A DNA stretch of 64,000 nt from Daldinia sp. FL1419 (taxonomy: Eukaryota; Ascomycota; Sordariomycetes; Xylariales; Hypoxylaceae). The position numbers and the translations under genes are program-made. The DNA lies in assembly GCA_025201765.1 (NCBI GenBank), contig MU623433.1, positions 62,001 through 126,000 of the forward strand, written 5' to 3'. Below the pieces are notes generated by a model that was given only the letters and a program-made list of their open reading frames with translations, made no database searches and had not been told where the DNA came from. This document shows positions 1 to 11,672 of the stretch, piece by piece (position 1 is the first letter of the stretch; each line of letters opens with the position of its first letter).

Positions 1-410
1 AGCTATCTTCTACAATCGGCTTTGACATCGATATCGACATCGGCATCGACATCATCACTGTTACACACCGGCTTTGTTGCATAATACACCTCACGCGTGA
101 AAACGTCATCATAGTAGTAATAAATGCAATCAGAGCCTTTTTATCATTATGTATAGAACACCATCTCATTTCCATTCCAGAGACAGAAAAAACGGGAAAA
201 ACCTGCAGATATTGATGCCGTGACTCTAGGAAGAATGAGAAAATACCATGTGCCATGCCGCCTTCTTTAGTCAATGCATAGCACCCAAACAACTTTAGAA
301 TATCACACTAGAAACCCCCCACTTAATTTCATACTGGCCAAACGACTTGGTCCATTTTTTTTACAACCCCCCCGCTTCGTAGTACGAGTGTCATCCCTTG
401 GGACACTCCC
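1..410. other. 3' flank of FKS1
   Basis: No coding signal seen. The stretch holds the presumed 3' UTR and terminator region of the glucan synthase gene on the minus strand, with an imperfect (atcgac/atcggc) simple repeat near positions 25-55 and short homopolymer runs near 352-372. No other gene end is recognisable before the window edge. Confidence 0.6.
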
Positions 411-3400
411 TTAGACGAATCGGAACTTCCGAGCATCATCATCACTACTACTATCCGACGAGTCTGTTTCTTGCGCACTAGCAGCCGTAGTCATAGACGC
501 TAGACCAGGTCCAGAGTATCCTGGCTTGCCCGTACCTGTCTGCGTGCGGTTCCTAGTATCGTTGTGATCTTGACCGGCCGGTTGGGCTATCGGTATTGGA
601 AGACCACTTAGTGTGTCGGTCAAAGTAGGCCCGATGCTCTTGCCTGCTACAGCCGGTCCAACGATCAGACCTACGAACAGAACAAGTAGAGTGAAGTATA
701 GGATAGCGTAGCGGATAACACGTCTCCTCCTGAGCTTAGACTGCTTCAACGAGTAGATAGGAGGGCGGATTTGACGACTAGATTATCTGCTGTTAGCAAA
801 AATAAAAAAGAGGTAAAGAGAACAACGTACCTAGGGCGAAGCCAGAAGAGCATCATGGAGTGTAACATGTCTATCTTCGGAATCAAGATGATCGGGAACA
901 TCAAAAATAGAATAAAGTGGCCAAGGACGAAGTCGGCTGCGAACATGCTCAATTCCGTAATCTTGCAAAGGAATTCACGTGCCGGCTGGGAAATCGAGTG
1001 CCAACCCATAGAGTACCATTTGCCCGTCCAGAACGCAATGTTGGACTGATCTGTTTTGAACTCACGAGTGAGTGCCAGTGAGATGATAAGCTTGAGAACA
1101 AATCGCTGGATAGCGGCAACAGTAATCATTCCCAAAAGCGTCCTGGTGAAATCGAAGCCTTCAAGGAAGAACATGACTTCAAAAAACACGAGTAGGAAAA
1201 CGACAGCTAACGCGTGAGCAATAGCAGCCAACACACTACCGAACTTCTTGCAACACATGCTCAAAAGAGGTCCCATACAGCAGGCCATACCGAACATAGC
1301 ACCAAGCACAGCAGCGTTGACACCGATAGGTGCAAGGGCAACAAGGGCAACACGGAGAAGAGACGCCGTTTGCTCTACCTTGTCTTGATGGGCATGGACA
1401 CCAGTTTGAGCGTTGATGAAGAGATACGGGATTCCAGTCAGCAGCACGAGAACTAGAGGAGCAAAGATCTCGCCGAAGAAGACGTTCGTGATGGCAGCTC
1501 GAGGTACATCCGCTGACAATTTACCGGACGGCTTACCAAGGACCTTTCGCTTGTAGCCAACGATTCTCGTACGAGAAAGACGGCAGAAAGAGATCCACGA
1601 GGATGAATGGCTGAGAGAATTACCTCGAGACAGCCAGCGGAGGTAGTCACGGTAATCGATGAAGAAGTCGTTCCACGAGAACTGGTGAGGGTTGTAAAGG
1701 AACGGCGAGATGACCAACGCGACGAGTGAGATCCAGAAGTACACCAGAGCAGCTTGCCAAACTGTCAAAGTCGCAAATAGTAACATCATGACTAGACGAG
1801 CACCGAAGTAGATAGATGGGGCAGCGAAACGCGAGTATAAGACGCCGAAGGGGATACGAGCGGTAGCGAAGCCACGACCAGTTCCGATATAACGAGCACC
1901 ACCGAAAGACAAGTCCTGTGTCACCGCATTGGCGTAGATTTGACAGACGAACACTTCGAAGAACGGAGAGAGAGAGCAAAACTGCTTGGCCAGACGAGTT
2001 GCCGCACGTAGGACACCACGCTCTGTAAACTCTTGTACCACTAAAGGAATGAAGTTCAGGAAGAATACGACGAAGATAGAGATAACGCAAATGTAAATCC
2101 AGTCCATGAGCGCATCCGTGTTTTGACATCCTGTAGGGAACAACGGGTCGGTAATAGGAACGTTTCGGTTGTACTCGCAAGCATTGGTCTCGTGCCTAAG
2201 CGCACCAATGTTGATCAAGACAATCATGAACATCTCGACCGACAGCATAATGAAAATGTTGTTCAAGTGGAAACCGGCGTGGGCGTAGTAGAACGAGAGG
2301 AAACGGTCCAGAGGAAGTTGGGTACCAAGGTAGTAGTATTCACGAGAAAGCAACTGCTCACCCATACCAGTACCGATCTTGGTGGTAAAGTTAAGAATAG
2401 AACCAAAACCCAAATCACGACCCTTACCACACTGGTAGTATTCGCAGTGCTTGATACGACCACCACGAAGCATCGCATTCATACCAGCGTAGATATCTTC
2501 GTTCAGATGTAGACCCTTCTGAGCTTTGGAAACACCACCGCGCGTACACATGAAGATACCGTTGAGGAAATCAGGATGACCGTAGTGGAGTTTACCACCG
2601 ATCTGAGACAAGGTTCTGGCGAAGAGAGTACCGAATGTCTGTTCCTTACCGGCTGCGATATCACCAAGAATACCAATATTTTCCGAGAAAATGTACTCAC
2701 GAGCACCAAGGATAGCGACGGGGGCTTCAGATTCGGTCTTAACGCCAGGAGTGTAAGGGGAGACGTTGTCAGACTTCATTTCCTCGAATTCAGCCAATAC
2801 CGAACGGATCTTAAGACATTCTTCCAAATAGTTGTCCTGGTTGGCATCGATAAGCTGGATGTACTCTCCCCGGTAGAAGATGATCGAGTGGTTCTGGTTG
2901 TCCGATTTACCATCACCTAGCACAGGGTTACCAGAGAGCTGAATGCGGAATTTGGGTCGTCGCATGCCGTTTTCCATGATTTCGGAGTGTCCATCAACGA
3001 GAGCAGAGTAGATCTTCGGCTCTTCACCTTCAACCGCAGGAGGCTCCTCATCAAGGTAGGCAATTTGCAAGTCAGGGTATGCTCGGAGTAAGAATTCGGC
3101 GTTCTCCATTTCCTCCTTCTTGAACTTGGCGTAACGCTGCATGGAAACACAGATCTTGAACTTGCGGCGAGCCATTCTTTCCAGCTCACGCTCCAGCTTC
3201 TCAGAGTTACCACCAAACATCTGGACAACTTCGGGATTCTCGACACGGTATAATAGCTTAATAGCTCGGCTGTAGTTCATAAAACCAGAAATGGTACGGT
3301 AAAGAGTTTGCGACCGAAGAGATGCCCAAATTCGTGTTCGTAGAGTGTACTCAGGGGCAGAAGACTTGAAACCGATACAGTAAAATGGCAGGTCATCAAT

Positions 3401-6343
3401 CTTGTTCTTCGCAGTGTCTTTTTCTCCCTTTTCGTCGTCACCGTTGAATTGAGAAGTCTCGTCAGCGAGAATCTTGGTGTCCTTGACAAAGCAGTCCCAT
3501 TCGTGAGGGTGAAGTTGCTTAAGGTATTCGAGTTGCGTAACACGGGAGTAAGGCTCGTCTTCACGAATAATCTCACGAAGCGTCAATAGGATCTTCTCAC
3601 CATAATGGGGAATGAGAACGGTGAATGTAGGCATGTTGTCCACGGGAACGGGTTCCGGGATAGGCATAGATAGCGACTGAGAAAAGAAGGAGATACGACG
3701 CTCCGCTTCACTGTAGGCAGGGAAATATTCCGTCTTGAACGAATGATCTTCCTGGGAAACGAAGAAGGTCGGTGCACGTAGAGTACGCTTGCCTTCCTGC
3801 TCTGAGGGAACCTGATGGTAAAGTAGTTTCTGGACGTGGTCGATAGCAAGCAAGTGCTCTCGGTACATGGAAATTACAATGGCATTCCAAATCTGCGAGA
3901 TGAGAACCTTGGGCTTGTACTTGATCTCCATATCCGTCGTGGCCAAGATCTTGGAGTAAATTCGCTTAGGAAGACGCGAAAAGACGTTTCTCCAAGGGGT
4001 CAAGATAGAAGATCCAAGGTAGAATGATCTTGCGATAGAGAATACTGCATTTAGCAAGACATACCACATGTAAGTGTCGAGGAAGAATAGGATAAGATCG
4101 GTGAGAGTCATCAAAACCATTACCACTATCGGCTGGTATTTGCAAAGCTCTGGTCCCATAGCACCAAGAGTGAAATCGCCCACGCAAGTCGAGACATCCA
4201 TAATTTGGAGGTAACGAATTGGGTCACGAAGGGACAGGGTCAAGTAGCGGTACGATTCTCCAAATTTGGCACCGAAGACAACTACCCAGAGGAAGTACGA
4301 TAGAGCTCGGTCATTGCCCTTGAGATGCGGCCAGCTGGCAGTAAACGTTTGGCTTGCGACGTATCGGCGGGAATTCTTCGTGAGGTAGCTACCAAATAGA
4401 CCACCGAGAGGCATGACGGAGAAGAACAAGAACGTGATCAGCGCAATGAAGAACTGGACAATACCCAGGACTTTAGCGGCTTGCGATTCTTGCTGGTCTT
4501 TCCAGCCAAAGATATACACACTGGGTCCAAGATTGATGGCAAAGACGACAATCAGGAACAGAAGCTTTTTAGTGAGATGCTGAGCACCTGCCCATCTTCG
4601 CGGGACATATGCCCACTCGGCACAAGTAGCAAAGATTTGAATCAACGATGCGAGAGCTCCACCCGCACCTACAACGGACCATTGTGTTGAGGCGGGCGGC
4701 TGTTGATTAACCTGCTGCTCGTACTCCTTACCAACAAGAAGGGTCGGGACGTTGTGGGCAGTATAGAACCAGAACATAGTTAGATGGATAATCCAGATAC
4801 GGTTGAAGTTAACAATCGTGTGGAACCAGGAACGCGTCTCCTTGTAAGTCTTGAAGAAACACTTCTTCCAGTTGACTTCCTTTAGCTTCATGTAACGTTC
4901 TGCTGGAGGGACATCGACTAATTTGCTCTTGTCCTCGAGGACGATACGCTCAATACCTTCAGGGTACCAGAAAAGCTGGTTGCAATCATCGTAACCAATA
5001 ATCTGGTTGTGATCACGTTCACGGCGAACGTAGACTCCATCGGCGATCTCGTAACCTTGATCTCTGCAGTACTGGTACAACGGTGTAATCACGTTGTTCA
5101 AGTACGTACCCTCTTCAACAGGCTCGACAAGGTTTTGGCAGGCGGGCGAATTAAGATAGTCATCCGCACACTTGAAAATGAAGCAGAGACACTCGGGCAT
5201 AAAACGCACTTGGTTTGCTTCGCCCCAACAAAGTAGGTAGAGAGCAATCTGGCGGACACGGTCATGTTGGGACATGCGGTTCATACGGGTCTTCCACCTG
5301 TACTCGGCTGCCTCTAAGCTGTCGTCGCCTTCCAAGTCCTCAAGCACTTGTTCTTCGTTTTCGTCGCCGCCCTTCTTCTTGGACTTCTTCTTGTTCTTTT
5401 TCTTGCCCATGTTGGCGAAGCCAACAGCATCATCCAAATCTAAATGAGCAGCGAAGTACCATTTCCGGTAGTTGGCGTTATCACCGCCAATGTAGTCAGC
5501 ATGGAGCGACAGTAATGCTTGGTTAGGTGTCATTCGAGATGCTCTCGAATCGAGGAGAACCATAAGATGATCGTACATGTTCCTCATGCTATCGCGCTGG
5601 AATCCAAATTTGTTGGTGAGATCCAAGAAAATGTCTTCGACTTCCTCTTTGGAGAGAGGAATTTGCGCATCAGACGTCCATGCGGGGTACGGCTCCCGAG
5701 ATCTTTGAATGCCAGGCACGTTGCCGTAGTCCATTCCGTAGTTAGGCGTGGAAGCACCCGAAGAACGATTACCACCGTATGAAACTTGAGAAGATGGCGG
5801 CCGATATCCCCTAGCTTGATCGTAACCACTGTACCTCTCATCGCCGCGACCATAATAATCCATTTCTGCAGCACGAGCCATGTCTGACCTCATAGTGAAG
5901 TCACTGAAGGTCTCGGAATCTTCTTCAGAATCACCTCGGCGGCCACCATTGCCATTGTAACCACCTTGGCCATAATTGTCATAGTATCCGCCATGGCCAT
6001 CGTCATAATATTCACCCTGGTAGTTATCATGGTTATCGTAATAACCGCCCTCTGCGGCGTAAGGGTTGTTGGCATCGGCGTTATAGTAACCACTGCAAGC
6101 CTGTCAGTGATTTAATCTTGCTGCAAACAACATGATTTACACTTACGATTCGTCGTAGTAGCCATCGTTACCGTTACCATTACCATGTCCCTGCTGGGCA
6201 CCATGGGCTCCGTGGGCGTCGTAACCATTGTCGTAGTATTGTCCATTTTGATCGTCTTGGTAGTACGAATCGTGGTTCTGACCGTATCCAGCGTTATTGA
6301 AATCCTGATGGCCACCGCCACCAGCTCCTTGATAGCCCGACAT
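411..6343 (-). CDS. FKS1: 1,3-beta-D-glucan synthase catalytic subunit
   Basis: Plasma-membrane glycosyltransferase (GT48) that polymerises UDP-glucose into wall beta-1,3-glucan under Rho1 control; echinocandin target. Coding exons: 6343-6147, 6092-831 and 777-411, giving about 1941 residues, normal for the family. The splice at 830/778 rebuilds the conserved WLRPSRQIRPPIYSLKQSKL segment. The N-terminus is Gly/Tyr/Asn/Asp-rich. The FKS1 N-terminal domain follows (around residues 330-450), with a Lys-rich patch near 300, a first membrane block, the long cytoplasmic catalytic region including EDIYAGMNAMLRGGRIKHCE, and a second membrane block. The ATG at 6343 is chosen because the exon ending at 6147 joins in phase to the Gly/Tyr-rich segment, so the internal ATG at 5893 is not the start. 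Hot spot 1 reads YLTLSLRDP, with Tyr at residue 682 where yeast has Phe639. Confidence 0.97.
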
Positions 6344-6376
6344 CTTGGGAAATCAGGACAGTTAGAAAGATGCGGT

Positions 6377-6464
6377 CTAGAACACAGAGACGTTAGCACC
6401 ACGAAAAGTAACCATAGAACGCTTTTATAAATCGCGTGAGGCAGTTCGTGTCGGATTTACTTAC
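6377..6464 (-). other. Putative 5' UTR intron of FKS1
   Basis: On the minus strand a GTAAGT donor at 6464-6459, a GCTAAC branch-like site and a TTCTAG acceptor ending at 6377 define an 88-bp intron 33 bp upstream of the FKS1 start codon. Splice signals only; no transcript evidence available here. Confidence 0.6.
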
Positions 6465-9400
6465 AGATCAAAGACTCATCAGGGATATTCTAAAAGTAAC
6501 AATTGAATGCTTGGAAAAGGCCAAGCGATCGCGTATTGTCGAGATTAAAATTACTAATTTTGCTATATGGAGTCACTGTGGCCGGCCACAAGCAGGTGTT
6601 GTCTTTTGTGACGAGGTTGGTAATGTTTAGTGACTGCGATTGTTTATTGACTCGCGAGGAAAGTCGGGCGTATTTACTAATGCTGAGCCCCTGACGCGGG
6701 ATGGCGCAGGTGTCAAAAAAAAACTGGAAAGTGCAAAAGTGAATGTTGACTTCCAAGGTTCCCGACTACTGGCTACGCGGTAAGTTGGTACTAATTGTAG
6801 CACAAACTAGTGCAGCAATTAGCGCGATAAGCCCCTGAGGGATGCTTAAAGGTAAAATCGAGGCGTGACTAACAGCGCGTTTGATTGGCGAATTCGATGA
6901 ATTCCACCTAATAATTATTTCCCCTTTCGTTTGCGTTGTTGGTGATTTCTGATTCACCGGCACCTTCGTACGTTGAGGGTTGATCGTGTATGATAAAAAC
7001 GATTGACAGTTAATCGACGAGAGCAATATAATACTCTTGGTGTCCTCTTTGGTTAAAAGTTTTCGTTTTTCGCGAACCGTTAAACGAGAGTGCGTTGAAT
7101 CAACGGGCGGCGGGAGCGAAAGACAAAAAAAAGAAAGGAACGGCCAAGTAGTACCTGAACGAAAGAATGTTTGCTCCCTCTAGTTCTCTGTATGTAAAGC
7201 AGAATATCTCTATTCTCTTTCCTTTTCCTGCAGATCCTCGCACTACCCCCTGACGTATCTACGTAGAGTTATAGCAACAAGATAATACAAAAAGATGGGA
7301 AGGAGAAAGAAAGAGAGTATGAGAAGATGAGAATTAGTTTTCGAAGGATGAAAGCGAGTGTAAAACAAGTTTTTGTCAAGGGCAAAGGGGGGAAAAGGGA
7401 TTTTGGGACATGGAACTTGGGATCGAGAATCAAGAAAAATGTCAGAAAGGAGAAAAGAGCCAGGGGGATCGGGCAAAGCTTAGCCCAGCCCACCCAGCGG
7501 TACCCGTGCTTAGTATCGCCCCTTAGCCAGGGTGTGCATGGGTACAAAGGTACTCGGTACAGTTAGCATTTACTTGTGTACACGTACCGAATGTACCTAC
7601 GCTTAAATGAATCGGACGAAATCTGGTATGGCACATTAATTTTCAGTACAGTTAATTATGGGTTAGGGTAAATATGTAGGAAAGAGGTATCCAGCTGGAA
7701 TACTACATACATTCAAGCATCTTTTTTTTTTCGTCCCTATCCACCGGTGCATCCGGCGGCCAGCCTGCCAACGAGCTTAGGTCTACCAGCTTTAGTTTAC
7801 GAGAAAGTCCTTTAGAAAGCTATTCCTATCACAGTGCATATTCTAGACCAGATCGAGATTGAAACGGGGCATTTTTCTACCTGTAATGGAAAAGCTAGTG
7901 GAGGTTGGGATTGGACGTGGCTGTGTATGGAGCTGGTATTCGGAGGCGAGGGTGGGACTAACGCAGTCGAGTTTCCTTCTAAAGCAAAGTATCATGCTAT
8001 TGATTGCATTGATAGGTTAGGCTGCAACTTATTGGACGTCGCTAGACAAATTTGTTAGAGAAGGACGAAGAAGGGCAAGGAGGGTAAAAAAGGTTGGTGG
8101 AGTTGGCAGTTGCCAAAACAAGCCTTCCTTGATTCATCAGTAGCAGGATTTAGCCCCTTATTGGTGGACGAGACTAATTATGACAGGGGTATTAAGGAGT
8201 GGACTCGTTCCGACCTGTATCTGAGGTACTCGTGCCAAAGAGGTACAGTATTATGGAAACTGTGACTTACAGGTATCTAGATACATACACGCACGTACAC
8301 GTACAGGCAAAACCACTTAAAGTCGGAATTGAATCTCCTTAACTACTTAATTACTTTCTTTTCTTCTGTCAATTCAAAGTGACGCCAAAACTCTTGAGAG
8401 AATGCTGCTACCTAGGTAGGTATACATTCTATTTCAAGATGGATATCACATTAAGATCAGAGTTCTTGTTGTCAACTTGTCATCTGATGTTGTTAATATG
8501 AATGCACGTTAAGGTTTGCGATTTTCTATTATCTCATGAAGGACTTTTAAGTGTCGGCTCGCTCTCTAGTGTTGCCGAGCCGGTCGTTACATCTGTAGTC
8601 TTCTATTTTCCATCGGCTAGCAAAAAGTCTTACCTCCGTGGCACACTACCACTACCTAGCACAGTGTTTCCGACACGGACTACTTCCTAATTCCGTACCC
8701 TCCATCAGAATAATGCCCCGCCTCCCTTCACGTATCTTACGCATACCTCAAATTATTATTCTACATGATAGAACACCATTACAACTCACTCATCACCGGC
8801 AGTACCGCCAATACAAAGCAGGCCTCGAGATGAGGACAATCTACATACATATTCTTACATTATCCCGATAAATTTCTATATGCCTTTATATTTATATATA
8901 TGGTTGGAATTAATATTAGTTATAAGTTTAAAAATAGTTATAATTAATTAATTATTAGTAACTAGCTAATGTGTTGTTATTTGATATAACTAGTTACCCT
9001 CTAATTCCAGCGTACAACTTTTAAATAAGAGTATAACTCCACCTCGGTATCTACTATGTATAAGCAACTCGATCTCATCAGTACCTCTAATCCAAAAAGA
9101 ACCCGCTACCGACCTTGTTAACCAGTAGTCACTCTCGTTACCTAATACGTCCAAACTGTTGGTTGGTACCATGAGCACAATGAAAAAGGAATCGTATAAA
9201 AGTCTCGGGCAAACATCGTATTCTGAATACTCTTCGTATTACCAGCCTAACGGTGTAACCCACCAACTTTTTGCCACTGGTTCTTACGCCTAACTACATA
9301 TGTATCCGCCTAACTTCTCGCCTTGAACACGATCCGAATTAGAGAATTACAAACGCAGCTGGTCACTAATTATACACGAATACCACTACTACATACGCAG

Positions 9401-11672
9401 TATAGCATCACATACCATCGCATACTAACGTAGTATGCAGGACACGTGCCGACACCAGCCTTGGTAAGTTACGACGCTCTTTGGCAGTATTCAATTAAAG
9501 GGCCTGACGCGACTCCGACGCCCCCCAACTACTATTTCGCCGCTACCCAATATGGTTATCGAAACGCGCATCTACGAAAATCCGGGGCTAAAAAGGAATC
9601 GGGGGTATCGAGAGAGGTGTAAAAAAGCCTTGCTTTCGAATGACATCCCCGTCAACCGAAACGGCTTCTCGTCCGGCAGTACATAGTAAAAAGGTAACGA
9701 GTGGCGTCCAATGAAGATGTGCGAAAAGGCACCACCATTCAAAACGCTTACAAATGACGAACCCGCGCTATATGCAGGTACCGGCCGTTATTCCCTCTTA
9801 CAGCTATCGATGACGGAATGTTCAAATTACATACGTGTGCGTACGGTGTTATACACGTAGGGTGTAATTTATTATTTTCTGCAAGATATGCATGACGGTC
9901 AACTATCCACGCGTCTAGTTGGCAATGGCTTGTAAGATGGAATTTTACTGGACGAGATGAAGCTGATAGGCGTATGGCACAAAGCCATAGATAGTAGTAG
10001 AGCAAGAACCGAAAGGACTCGAGGACTATCCTTTTTTCGCTTCGCAAAACTAGAAGTGCTCGCAGAGGAAAATCCGTAGATCAGCATAAATAAGCATGTG
10101 CTACATAGTACGGATCGTTACGGATCGTGCGCTAAACCTCGAGGGTACTTGTAAACAGTATTATGGACAGTGTTCGATGTACATAGTTGTAGGTGGTCTA
10201 CCTGTTGCCGTCGTATTGTATACCCGTGTATTGTATAATATATTAAGTGGCCAATACTGTAGTAATAACTAATAAATATGAACTAATGGCTTGGGTGGAA
10301 GATTTTCAGTCCGCCGAGCGAACCAGAAGAGCTGGAGCCAGCCATACATACATACCTACATACATAAACTTGTCCTTTGGAGGTTTGTTTAAAGACGAAA
10401 GGGAACCAAGGAACCCCCTGAGAAGAAGAAGAAGAAGAAGAACTAGTTAGGATTTTTATGTTGGTAACATTCCTAGGTATAACCCTACCAGGTATGTACT
10501 ACTACCTGATAGCAGCAAGTAAGCAGAGGAGAAGACGCAGGAAACGCAGGAAACGCAGGAGAAGAGCAGGCTTACCTTGCAGTAAAGATTAAACTAACAT
10601 AGTAATCCACACGCTTCTCGAATGTCCAATCTATTCTGGGCTACTCGTTAGATTCGTTAGATTCGTTAGACTCGTTGGACGTGGGTCAATCTTAAAGATC
10701 GGGCGATGGATGGTAGGATTCCTATTCAAATTTCAGGGGCAAAGGACACCAACATCGACATGCTGATTGGCTACGCATGTCCCATGTCCACCATGTCTGA
10801 AGCCGCCAAAAGTTCATTATTTTTAGAGGACCCAGATCCGCGTGCAAGGCGAGCCAAGGTGCAAGGAAGATAAATAGGCAGCTCGCGACCAACTTCGGAG
10901 TTATTCAATAAGTATGGAATGGAATGAATGGACTTGGACCCGTCCGCAAGTGCGCAATGTGTTCAACGTGTACAATTAGTATCGTACATTTAAAAATCAA
11001 TCAAGTCCCTAAATAGTGAGGTAAGCTTACAAAGCCATAGGTTTGCTTGGATATTCTCACTTCGACTTGATCAGTAAGAACAAGGACAAATTAAGAAGCC
11101 AATTAACAGATGCACGATGCTATGTCGTGTATTAATGCTTTTTTTGTTTTTTTTCCCTGCAGTTCCAATTATAGAACATGATTGTGACAAATGCCACTAG
11201 CCCTTCCCTTCTAAAAAAGAATCAAGAGGAAATTGTTACACATAAAATTAATTTATCGTGAATGATTTATTTGGATGGATACATTTTTTGCAGCCCCATT
11301 TCTCGAGTTGAGTTCTCACCGCACCAAAGCTCTTTGGAGTTTGGACGGTGTATGCCCGAAAATACTGGACCTGAAATACTGGGGATACCTCTTTGCATTA
11401 CGAACCTATCAGCGAATGAATTAACAAACTTATTAATTAGTGGTCCTATCAGTGGGGATACCGGGAACAGTAAAAAGTTAGAACGAGCACCCCCGCGTTG
11501 CCTGGCAACCAGAACCTATCATAACTTATCAAAGTTGAACCCTAAAACCTTATTGATTTTATGGAAATTTACGCTTCGCACGAGAAAAGAAAAAAGACGA
11601 TTCTACGTAAACCTAATGAAGTAACCAACATAAGCCTAAATCATATATCCGTAATTATTGGTGGATTTGGGG
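6465..11672. other. Long gene-free interval (about 5.2 kb)
   Basis: Lies between the divergent FKS1 and GCNA genes and must contain both promoters. Open frames here are short, overlap on both strands and show no recognisable domain. It contains one exact TACCTAGGTA palindrome (8409-8418), small tandem repeats near 10425-10443 (AGA), 10534-10560 (acgcaggaa) and 10645-10678 (attcgttag), and an AT-rich stretch near 8870-8980. No tRNA or other structural RNA was recognised. Confidence 0.6.
8409..8418. repeat. TACCTAGGTA palindrome copy 1
   Basis: Exact 10-bp palindrome, extended on the right by GGTA. One of six exact copies seen in the window, all outside coding exons. Confidence 0.8.

Noticed and set aside
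2123..2512. 129-codon frame on the plus strand inside FKS1
   Set aside because: It lies antisense to highly conserved FKS1 coding sequence and has no recognisable domain; it is a shadow of the real frame.
5890..6093. FKS1 start at the internal ATG 5893
   Set aside because: The Gly/Tyr/Asp-rich upstream sequence reads in frame through 6092 and joins the exon at 6147-6343 in phase, as in FKS1 homologues.
11262..11624. 120-codon frame upstream of the GCNA gene
   Set aside because: No family match by eye, and no splice pair connects it in phase to the GCNA start; the GCNA N-terminus is complete without it.
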